Below are positions 1 to 5,703 of a stretch of DNA of 7,589 bases, one piece after another. Numbering within the stretch: position 1 is the first letter of the stretch; every line of letters begins with the position of its first letter. The position numbers were made by a program, and so were the translations under genes. Origin of the DNA: JANMDR01 sp031376425 (GTDB taxonomy: Bacteria > Pseudomonadota > Gammaproteobacteria > Burkholderiales > Usitatibacteraceae); assembly GCA_031376425.1 (NCBI GenBank), contig JANMDR010000021.1, positions 1-7,589 on the forward strand, written 5' to 3'. The notes below the pieces were generated by a model, which saw only the letters and a list, made by a program, of their open reading frames with translations, was not told where the DNA came from and searched no databases.

Positions 1-2
1 CC

Positions 3-1661
3 CCCCATGCTCGGCTGTTGCCCATTGCACGTACAGTGCCGCTGGAGCGTTTGCGGGGGCGGCTTAGCGCAAAGTTAGAAGCGCGTGTGCAAGCAGATAT
101 TTTTGATGAGGCTTATCAGAATCGGTATACCACGCAAGATCACAGACTATCTGTTGACACACCAGAAAACCGTTTTGTAAAAATGGTGGTGATGCGCTGT
201 AGTGCAACACTAATCAGAATCATCAAATTGGCACGCGATAAGCAGAAAGCTCCAGAGGAGGGTGGTCGGCTTTCGGCAAGCTTCTTTTTGGAATTGGCTT
301 CTTGGAAAGCGCCATTGGATCGGCTGGTTAATCAGCCATTTTTTGCGGAAGTGGGCGAGTTTGCAGGGATGGCAAGCGAGTCTTTGGTGCTACATCAGCG
401 CCCAGGCTATGCAGGCGTATATCGCGTTTGGCACGAGTTAAAAGCATATCTTGATGCCTTCGGTTCGAACGCGGCTGTATCAATGAAATCAGTGGCAGAC
501 CTGTATGAGGTTTGGTGTTTTTTAGAAGTGAAAGGAATGCTATTAACACTTGGCTTTGCTGAGTTGGCTGCTAAAAAAGCGAGTATCACTGGTGCAGGTT
601 TAGAAATGAAATTGGTCAACGGTGAAACCTCCGCGTTTAATTTATACCGCCACGCGGACAAGTTATGTATTCGCTTATCGCACGAGCCAAGCTTTGGAAA
701 AAACAGCAGTCCCGAAGTAGGGCAAATTTATTCTTGGACAACTAAACAAAGGCCAGATTTATTTCTGGAAGCTACTTTTGCAGATGGCCGCACCATGCGT
801 TGGATATTTGATGCTAAGTATCGTGTATGGGATGAAAACGGCATTGACATGGCTCCTGATGATGCGATAAATCAAATGCACCGATATCGCGATGCATTAA
901 TTCACCTCGACAAAATTGGCGATGGTTGGAAAGAAAAGAGCCGCCCGGTTTTGGGGGCATTTGTGCTTTACCCCGGCTGGTTTGATGAGCAAGATTTATC
1001 CAACCCTTATGATAAATCCATCGATGAAGTGGGTATTGGCGCTTTTCCGCTACTACCTAATCGTCCTAATGTATGGTTGAAGGCATTTTTGGAACAACAA
1101 TTTGGAAATCCCGCTTCTTCAAAGAAATATATTAGGCCAGAGGCCGATAAATTTCTGGTTGAGGATTCAACGCGCATGGCGGTAACTGGCGCGTACTTGC
1201 GGCAGTACAATGATTTGGCGCTAGTGGCAAGCGTAGCGCCTGGAAGCGGTAGGGATGCTAACTACATGAGAAAATTTAGAGATAGCACAGCTGGTTGGTA
1301 TCACATTCCTGTGGACACGATCTTAAAAAAGTCTAGCTCGCATCATGTAATGCAAGAAACACGCCATTGTGCGCTGGTAGTTGCCGGTACAAGTAAAAAC
1401 CATCGTACTATAGAATTTTTGTACGAAGTCATCTCTATTGAAATTAAAGCACGGTCTGCGCTAACCGTTGAACAAGCTGGTAAACTTTCTGATAATAACG
1501 AGAAATACTGGTTAATAAAACTAGGTAGCTCACGCAGAATCGGTACTAGCATAGTCGTTTCAGGCATGCGCACATTCCGTGTTTTTCATACATCAGCCCA
1601 TGACTTATTGGCTCACAAAACATGGGACAATTTATCGAAACGATATGTAGCTTTAGTGTGA
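3..1661 (+). CDS. DUF2357 / PDDEXK_7 nuclease-like protein, 5'-truncated by the window
   Basis: The frame is open from base 3, so the start lies upstream; the TTG at 18 is only the first start-like codon. Residues are numbered from that TTG. Near the N-terminus DTPENRFVK (about 47-55) is typical of DUF2357 proteins. YEVWCFLEVKG (about 163-173) opens a PD-(D/E)XK fold, with P246-D247, then D265-A-K267 after a hydrophobic strand, and a following helix containing Q286 and Y290. These fit the catalytic D...DxK plus Q/Y helix of PDDEXK_7 (old DUF524, COG1700, described as a virus-defence component). Members are usually longer, so 100 or more N-terminal residues are probably missing. Residues from about 390 to 547 form a further domain that I cannot name; a PUA/EVE-like reader fold is a guess. 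McrC also carries DUF2357, so a McrB-like AAA+ GTPase may lie upstream. The gene ends convergently to the regulator gene. Family call is firm; DNA-restriction function is inferred. Confidence 0.85.
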   Translation, partial: PHARLLPIARTVPLERLRGRLSAKLEARVQADIFDEAYQNRYTTQDHRLSVDTPENRFVKMVVMRCSATLIRIIKLARDKQKAPEEGGRLSASFFLELASWKAPLDRLVNQPFFAEVGEFAGMASESLVLHQRPGYAGVYRVWHELKAYLDAFGSNAAVSMKSVADLYEVWCFLEVKGMLLTLGFAELAAKKASITGAGLEMKLVNGETSAFNLYRHADKLCIRLSHEPSFGKNSSPEVGQIYSWTTKQRPDLFLEATFADGRTMRWIFDAKYRVWDENGIDMAPDDAINQMHRYRDALIHLDKIGDGWKEKSRPVLGAFVLYPGWFDEQDLSNPYDKSIDEVGIGAFPLLPNRPNVWLKAFLEQQFGNPASSKKYIRPEADKFLVEDSTRMAVTGAYLRQYNDLALVASVAPGSGRDANYMRKFRDSTAGWYHIPVDTILKKSSSHHVMQETRHCALVVAGTSKNHRTIEFLYEVISIEIKARSALTVEQAGKLSDNNEKYWLIKLGSSRRIGTSIVVSGMRTFRVFHTSAHDLLAHKTWDNLSKRYVALV

Positions 1662-1684
1662 ACGTCTGTCCTGACAAATTATAG

Positions 1685-1709
1685 ACGAGGCTTAAACTTA
1701 GAGCTTCGT
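1685..1709 (+). terminator. Imperfect hairpin in the convergent gap, possible weak terminator
   Basis: ACGAGGCTT (1685-1693) can pair with GAGCTTCGT (1701-1709) around a 7-base loop, giving 9 pairs of which two are G-U in a plus-strand transcript. It starts 23 bases after the nuclease stop codon. No U-tract follows, and the wobble pairs become C-A mismatches in a minus-strand transcript. If it terminates anything it would be the nuclease mRNA, and weakly or with Rho. No better terminator is visible in the 66-base gap. Confidence 0.3.
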
Positions 1710-1727
1710 AGATCATCCCTCCTCAAC

Positions 1728-2549
1728 CTACATCATCCTAAAATGATGCAAAAAAGTTCTACTGACTGGCAAAATGTCTGGATGATTTTTTAGATGAATC
1801 GTTGCCGTTTCGCTTGCGGCGCGTCTTACTTGGTCTATGGCGCACAGATTCACCACTACCGCGCGGTGTGATTGCACGAATTGTTCGGGGTCTAGTTGTG
1901 CGCTTAGGGCATTGAGTGGGGTGCGGATTAGTCCGTGGTTAGCTTGGCCGTTGTTATCGTGCCATACCACTGTTGTGTATTTGTCTTCGGCACGCAGAAA
2001 ATCAATTTCCTCAACGGCAACAATGCGCAGAGACCGACCTACCGCGACTCGCAGCCAACGGGTGTAGCTTAACGGTGCGCTTTTTAAGAGTGTTGCCGAT
2101 ATGCGTTCCAGCAGAGCATCGGTGTCGGGAAGGAGGTGCGCATTGGGTGTAATGGGCGCGTTGTTGGCGTTGTGGGTTGTGGATAAGCGGTTCTTTAAGC
2201 GCGTTACGGTATCTGCCAAGCGGGCGTATTCGATAGGCTTGATTAGATAATCAAGTGCGCCCTGATCAAAGGCCTGCACGGCGTAGCGATCAAACGCGGT
2301 GACGAAGACAATATGGGCGCGGCGGCCTATAAATCGAGCGGCTTCTATGCCTGATAGTCCCGGCATATGCACATCGAGAAAACACACATCGGGCTTTAGA
2401 GCCTCAAAGCTTTCTACCGCGTCGCGGCCATTTCTAGCGGAGGCAACTATTTGTAGCTCTGGCCATAGTTGCGTTAGCAAGCGTTGCAGTGATTCGCGTA
2501 AGAGGGGTTCGTCATCGGCGATGAGTGCTGTTGTTGGTGTTAGTTTCAT
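1728..2549 (-). CDS. LytTR-family response regulator (REC-LytTR)
   Basis: A 273-residue cytoplasmic DNA-binding regulator with the AlgR/LytR domain order. The receiver domain (about 7-122) has the acidic pocket D12-D13-E14, phosphoacceptor D59 in FLDVHMPG (57-64), T84 in VFVTAFD, and K104-P105 in DYLIKP; all key positions are intact. A linker of about 30 residues rich in Asn, Thr and Pro (122-155) precedes a LytTR domain (about 164-271), recognisable from FLRAEDKYTTV, FVQSHRAVVVNL and ILPVSRTF. The length is slightly above the usual 240-250 because of the linker. The start ATG (2549-2547) overlaps the kinase stop in an ATGA, with no convincing Shine-Dalgarno, so translational coupling is likely. 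It should be phosphorylated by the upstream kinase. LytTR proteins bind paired 9-bp motifs; candidates are noted at 3728-3760 and 3882-3949. Actual targets are unknown. Confidence 0.95.
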   Translation of the reverse strand: MKLTPTTALIADDEPLLRESLQRLLTQLWPELQIVASARNGRDAVESFEALKPDVCFLDVHMPGLSGIEAARFIGRRAHIVFVTAFDRYAVQAFDQGALDYLIKPIEYARLADTVTRLKNRLSTTHNANNAPITPNAHLLPDTDALLERISATLLKSAPLSYTRWLRVAVGRSLRIVAVEEIDFLRAEDKYTTVVWHDNNGQANHGLIRTPLNALSAQLDPEQFVQSHRAVVVNLCAIDQVRRAASETATIHLKNHPDILPVSRTFLHHFRMM

Positions 2550-3661
2550 AACGAGCTAGGAAGGGCAGGGAAGCGAATTTGCGCGCGCGTACCATGCGGG
2601 AGGGTAGCAGAAAGTGTGAGTGTGGCTTGATCACCAAAGGCTAGGCGCAAGCGCTCGCGAAGATTTGTAAGGCCGGTTCCTGTTGTTTGATTTGTTGGTG
2701 TATTGGCGTCACCACTACCACCACTACCATTGACAATACCGCTACCAGTGTCCAGAACTTCGGCATGCCAAATACCCTCATGCAAAACGACAGAAACATC
2801 AATTTTGCCACCATCTTCAGTTGGGTCAATGCCGTGGCGCACCGCGTTTTCAACTAAGGTAAGTAACGATAATGGCGGGCAGGTGAAGGCAGTGGTATCA
2901 CCTCTGGCTTCGACGCTAAAGCGTAGTCGGTCGGGCATGCGTACCTGCATAATTTCTAAATATGCGCGCACTAAATCAAGCTCCTGCGCGATGGTAGCTA
3001 TCGGCGCATTGATGCGCGGTACGGCAGCACGCAGGTAGGCAATTAAGCTATCTAGCACTGTTGCTGCTTGTGGCGAGCCGGTGGTCACTAGCTCCCGCAC
3101 GTTGGCTAAGGTATTGAACAGAAAATGCGGTTCGACTTGTGCTTGAAGCAAGCGCAGACTTGCATTGAGCGCTTGTTTCTCAAAGTTACTACGTTCAAGA
3201 GCAAACGCGAGCGCCTGATTTTGTGCCTCGTTGCTAATTTGCTTGAATAAGGCCGCCGCGGCAATCCATGGTCCAACTAGCATCCCTAAAAACGTAAAGG
3301 TGCCAAAGCCACTCAATCGGTCTGAATTGCGCCACCACGCCTCAGGTAAGCCCAGGTTAGTTACTGTATAGCCGACCCAAATTGCAATAGGCATGATGGC
3401 TGCTACACCCGCCACCTGCAAGGCCCAACGTGCCAGCCAGTTTGGAAGTTGCTGTGGCCAGCGTTCAAATAAACCAAAAACGGCAAGTGCACATAAACCG
3501 AAAAACACCAATCGGCCAATGAGAATCCAATAGGATATTGACCAGCCATACGCAAAGAGTATGAAGATAATGGCAGCAGTAATGAGCATCACGCGCAACC
3601 GACGCCAGCCGAAGATGCGCTTTACCGTACTGCCCAGCCATGTACTTTGTGAAGAATTCAT
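2546..3661 (-). CDS. LytS/AlgZ-like membrane sensor histidine kinase
   Basis: A 371-residue inner-membrane kinase of the His_kinase (PF06580) type that pairs with LytTR regulators. About four membrane segments are visible (roughly 25-42, 46-65, 78-100, 119-139), with almost no periplasmic domain, so any signal is probably sensed in or near the membrane. A charged signalling helix (140-175) leads to QAQVEPHFLFN, with H179 as the predicted phosphorylation site. The ATPase domain has the N-box ENAVRHG (271-277), G1 box DTGSGI (304-309) and G2 box GTGLTNLRERL (328-338). Between G1 and G2 lies a Gly/Ser/Asn/Thr-rich insert (310-327), a probable disordered ATP-lid loop. It is first in an operon with the regulator (ATGA overlap). 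The start is set by ATG 3661-3659; AAGG abuts it directly, which is too close for a normal ribosome site. A later start at Met25 would remove only the cytoplasmic N-terminal tail. The stimulus is unknown. Confidence 0.94.
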   Translation of the reverse strand: MNSSQSTWLGSTVKRIFGWRRLRVMLITAAIIFILFAYGWSISYWILIGRLVFFGLCALAVFGLFERWPQQLPNWLARWALQVAGVAAIMPIAIWVGYTVTNLGLPEAWWRNSDRLSGFGTFTFLGMLVGPWIAAAALFKQISNEAQNQALAFALERSNFEKQALNASLRLLQAQVEPHFLFNTLANVRELVTTGSPQAATVLDSLIAYLRAAVPRINAPIATIAQELDLVRAYLEIMQVRMPDRLRFSVEARGDTTAFTCPPLSLLTLVENAVRHGIDPTEDGGKIDVSVVLHEGIWHAEVLDTGSGIVNGSGGSGDANTPTNQTTGTGLTNLRERLRLAFGDQATLTLSATLPHGTRAQIRFPALPSSL

Positions 3662-3729
3662 CCTTGCAAAGATACCAGCGCAACGCTAAAAGCACCAAGG
3701 AAAATATTTGCTTTGTGCTGGAATTACCC

Positions 3730-3762
3730 CGTTAAAAGCTCGTTTTTACAGCGTTTTAACAC
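3730..3762. repeat. Three 11-bp phased CGTT repeats overlapping an imperfect dyad
   Basis: CGTTAAAAGCT (3730), CGTTTTTACAG (3741) and CGTTTTAACAC (3752) are contiguous 11-base units; the second and third agree at 9 of 11 positions, the first mainly at CGTT. The same bases form an inverted repeat, GTTAAAAGCT (3731-3740) against AGCGTTTTAAC (3750-3760), with one bulged base. The block sits 69 to 101 bases upstream of the kinase ATG. GTT cores 22 bases apart (3731 and 3753) fit the spacing known for paired LytTR sites, although the flanking bases match the consensus poorly. Autoregulation is an inference. Confidence 0.5.
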
Positions 3763-3881
3763 TAGTCCCGCGTGTTTCGGGGCTGCCTATCGTGCTTCGC
3801 GCTTCTCCGACGTAGCTTGTCGCAAAGGTCTATGCGGATAGCGAATGCTCTGCGATCCTTGCGTCATTAAACGGGTGAACA

Positions 3882-3949
3882 ACCGTTAAATAAATAGGGT
3901 GGCATCGGTCTTAGTTGATAGCCATGATGCGCACTGCGGAATAGTTAAT
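3882..3949 (+). promoter_or_regulatory. Three GTT-cored motifs resembling LytTR half-sites
   Basis: ACCGTTAAA (3882), TTAGTTGAT (3911) and ATAGTTAAT (3941) each depart at only one position from the published LytTR half-site pattern [TA][AC][CA]GTTN[AG][TG]. They lie upstream of the 3976 gene with start-to-start spacings of 29 and 30 bases. The known arrangement is 21-22 bases, so the spacing does not fit a classical pair. Such short degenerate motifs occur by chance in AT-rich DNA. Confidence 0.25.
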
Positions 3950-3962
3950 TTAATTTCAAAAA

Positions 3963-3967
3963 AAGGA
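3963..3967 (+). promoter_or_regulatory. Ribosome binding site of the 3976 gene
   Basis: AAGGA lies 8 bases upstream of the ATG at 3976, in an A-rich leader. It is the clearest Shine-Dalgarno in the window and fixes this start. Confidence 0.75.
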
Positions 3968-3975
3968 TATTTTGA

Positions 3976-4539
3976 ATGAACCAGCCAAGACCTTATTCAT
4001 TTCGCCTTTATTGCACGGTAATCGCATGTTTGGGTGAAATTTTGCACCTAGCTTGGGAGTACTTTCACGGTGGAGTGGTGGCCCACAATATTCTGGCTCG
4101 CGCAGACCTGCCCGCATTTTCAAATTGGTGGGGCTTACTCTTGATTCCGACGCTCACGTGGTTTCTCACGGGATTAATTGAGCGTCAGACCATACAGCAT
4201 GTAGCACCACGTACACGCCGTTGGCAAAGTTTGGCGGGGTTTGCCGGTGCTTTGTTGCTCGGCGCGGCGTTATCGCTTGCCTTCGTCATGAAGCAAGGTA
4301 ACTTAGCCGCAGCACTGTTTATGGGCATTTTTTTACTTAGTGTCTTGATACCGCTGTATCGACCAGAATATTTGCTGGGTTTTGTGTTTGGGATGACGTT
4401 TACCTTCGGTTCTGTTTTGCCCACAGCGATCGGTATTGCCGTGATGGTAGTAACGGCGACTATCCATTTGCTCATCTACCCACTGCTTATGCGGATATGG
4501 CGTGGGTGGCGCGCACGGGAAGGAGTGGGCAGCAAATAG
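3976..4539 (+). CDS. Small polytopic membrane protein of unknown function
   Basis: A 187-residue hydrophobic protein, predicted in the inner membrane with about five to six segments (roughly 10-28, 50-68, 84-105, 109-127, 131-148, 150-172) and a basic C-terminal tail (RIWRGWRAR), which suggests a cytoplasmic C-terminus. I do not recognise a named family. The first helix and following loop carry an unusual set of polar residues: E21, H24, E28 and H31, followed by H37, in GEILHLAWEYFHGGV. The spacing would put several on one helix face, so metal or cofactor binding is possible but unproven. A good AAGGA site 8 bases upstream supports the start. It is transcribed divergently from the kinase operon and is followed after 62 bases by a second membrane-protein gene on the same strand, so the two may be co-transcribed. 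No terminator is visible between them. Confidence 0.85.
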   Translation: MNQPRPYSFRLYCTVIACLGEILHLAWEYFHGGVVAHNILARADLPAFSNWWGLLLIPTLTWFLTGLIERQTIQHVAPRTRRWQSLAGFAGALLLGAALSLAFVMKQGNLAAALFMGIFLLSVLIPLYRPEYLLGFVFGMTFTFGSVLPTAIGIAVMVVTATIHLLIYPLLMRIWRGWRAREGVGSK

Positions 4540-4601
4540 ATATTGGCAACGAGAAGCAAAATCCCCAAGCCCTTAAAAACGTTTAACTCTGAAAGAACAA
4601 A

Positions 4602-5423
4602 ATGACAGCCACCGCATTAACACCTTCTAAACCCAGCCAATTTTTATCACGCGCCGCGATGTTTTGGCTTGGTGTTGTCATTGTTGGGCAATGGCTTTTC
4701 TTTTTTTACATCTTTCGCTTTTACGGCATATCCACACTACAGGGTAATTTTCAGGTGTGGGCAAAGCATAAGGGACTTATTAATGGCTATATTGCAAGTG
4801 ACCCTTCGGGTAATGCTGCCTTTGGGGCGCATGCAGTGCTTGCGAGTATCGTTGCGCTATGTGGCGTATTGCAGTTAATTCCTTATATTCGCACACATGC
4901 GCCCCGTTTTCACCGCTGGAATGGGCGGGTGTTTTTGCTGGCAATATTAACGGCTACCTTAAGCGGCTTTGCGCTGGTTTGGTGGCGCGGGACATATCTA
5001 AATATTGTCAGTGCGCTCGCAGTTAGCTTAAATGGTGTGTTGATCATTGCTTTCGGCACAGTAGCATGGCGCACGGTACGCGCCCATAATTTTGCCGCAC
5101 ACCGACGCTGGGCGCTGCGCACTTTCATGGTGGCCTGCGGCGTGTGGTTTCAACGTTTAGGTTATTTTTCTTGGTTCATGATAATGCAAGGTCCGGTGGG
5201 TGTTGGTAAAAAAATGGATGGCGCATTCGATATTTTTATTGGTTTTGCCTGTTACTTATTACCACTTGCCGTGCTTGAACTTTACCTGCGTGCCAAAGAA
5301 AGTAGCAGCACGAAATTGCGCACTTTTGCCGCAAGCGTAATTTGCTTTTTTACAAGTTTAATGGTGGTGGGTATCGTTGCTCAGGTTGTGTTGGTTTGGT
5401 TGCCGTTGCTTAAGAAGCTTTAG
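4602..5423 (+). CDS. DUF2306 family integral membrane protein
   Basis: A 273-residue inner-membrane protein with about seven hydrophobic segments (roughly 18-38, 74-94, 108-128, 134-155, 171-194, 209-229, 241-267). The segment GAHAVLASIVALCGVLQLIP (75-94), then RFHRWNGRVF (102-111) and AAHRRWALRTF (165-175), are hallmarks of DUF2306 (PF10067), a family without an established function. Conserved histidines H77, H104 and H167, at or near helix ends, may bind a cofactor such as haem; that is inference. The N-terminal 15 residues are polar, without a cleavable signal. The start ATG follows only a weak A-rich GAAAGAAC stretch, so translation may rely on coupling or be modest. It lies 62 bases after the other membrane gene on the same strand, a plausible two-gene operon opposite the sensor kinase. 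Confidence 0.9.
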   Translation: MTATALTPSKPSQFLSRAAMFWLGVVIVGQWLFFFYIFRFYGISTLQGNFQVWAKHKGLINGYIASDPSGNAAFGAHAVLASIVALCGVLQLIPYIRTHAPRFHRWNGRVFLLAILTATLSGFALVWWRGTYLNIVSALAVSLNGVLIIAFGTVAWRTVRAHNFAAHRRWALRTFMVACGVWFQRLGYFSWFMIMQGPVGVGKKMDGAFDIFIGFACYLLPLAVLELYLRAKESSSTKLRTFAASVICFFTSLMVVGIVAQVVLVWLPLLKKL

Positions 5424-5562
5424 GGGGACTAAAAATCACTTCAAAATTGCATCGAACCTTTCGCGTTACCCAACTGCTGTTCAAATGATAGTTTAGCGTC
5501 GCTGTGAATAAAATTTACTTTACCAATTGCGATCAAACTTCTATATGCATAATGCAGGAATT

Positions 5563-5580
5563 ACCTATCTAAACATAGGT
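5563..5580. promoter_or_regulatory. Perfect 18-bp dyad, candidate operator
   Basis: ACCTAT and ATAGGT are exact reverse complements separated by CTAAAC. The site is about 90 bases upstream of the -10 element of the exported-protein gene. Its length and symmetry suit a dimeric regulator. It is not followed by a T-tract and lies 140 bases after the DUF2306 stop, so a terminator role is less likely. The binding protein is unknown. Confidence 0.45.
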
Positions 5581-5665
5581 GATTCTGGCATATTGAGGTA
5601 TTACAATCCCTGAATACTCACGCAAAAAGGAACGCAAACTAACATAAACGGGCAAAAAATAGCAA

Positions 5666-5674
5666 TGGTATAAT
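5666..5674 (+). promoter_or_regulatory. Extended -10 promoter of the exported-protein gene
   Basis: TGGTATAAT contains a perfect sigma-70 -10 hexamer (TATAAT, 5669-5674) preceded by the TGn extension. No good -35 hexamer is found 16 to 18 bases upstream, which is common for extended -10 promoters. Transcription would begin near 5681, leaving a leader of roughly 23 bases before the ATG at 5704. Confidence 0.6.
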
Positions 5675-5703
5675 GGCAATATCCGATTTTCACACAGAAT
5701 ACT

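Larger units (their letters stand above)
3662..3975. other. Divergent intergenic region between kinase operon and membrane-protein genes
   Basis: These 314 bases hold no supportable gene. They should contain the promoters of both flanking units. Near the kinase are 11-bp phased CGTT repeats (3730-3762) that also form an imperfect inverted repeat. The middle contains the stem AGTCCCG/CGGGGCT (3764-3784, one G-T) and nested weaker pairings. TTAAACGG (3867-3874) and CCGTTAAA (3883-3890) form an 8-base dyad with one mismatch. Upstream of the membrane-protein gene, TTGATA (3915-3920) followed 18 bases later by GAATAG (3939-3944) is a poor promoter candidate. No clear -35/-10 pair is visible on the minus strand. 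No tRNA or protein-coding signal was found. Confidence 0.75.
5424..5703. other. Intergenic region upstream of the large exported-protein gene
   Basis: These 280 bases are AT-rich and contain no supportable gene. No strong terminator follows the DUF2306 stop; GCTTAAGAAGC at its end is only a 4-bp stem. The region holds the octamer palindrome TATGCATA (5544-5551) with the direct repeat ATGCA-TA-ATGCA (5545-5556), a perfect 6+6 dyad (5563-5580), and an extended -10 element (5666-5674). Confidence 0.7.

Noticed and set aside
1662..1727. Strong bidirectional terminator between the convergent genes
   Set aside because: The only hairpin has two wobbles, which become mismatches on the other strand, and no T-tract follows on the plus side.
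1837..3038. Plus-strand and minus-strand short frames overlapping the kinase and regulator genes (1837-2067, 2299-2559, 2703-3038, 2641-2853)
   Set aside because: They overlap well-supported genes in other frames and encode no recognisable protein.
3465..3698. Minus-strand 77-codon frame overlapping the kinase N-terminus and upstream region
   Set aside because: It is out of frame with the kinase membrane domain; its hydrophobic look comes from the overlapping gene and there is no ribosome site.
3754..3891. Complete integron attC site and gene cassette
   Set aside because: Only the outer core-like boxes and loose inner pairing are present. The inner L boxes do not pair with the usual spacing, no second attC flanks the neighbouring genes (GTTTAAC at 4581 has no partner), and no integrase is seen. 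Kept only as a low-level structural finding.
5563..5580. Lux-box type operator for a quorum-sensing regulator
   Set aside because: The ACCT...AGGT ends resemble lux boxes, but the site is 18 rather than 20 bases, the CT-to-AG spacing is 10 rather than 12, and no LuxR-type gene is in the window.
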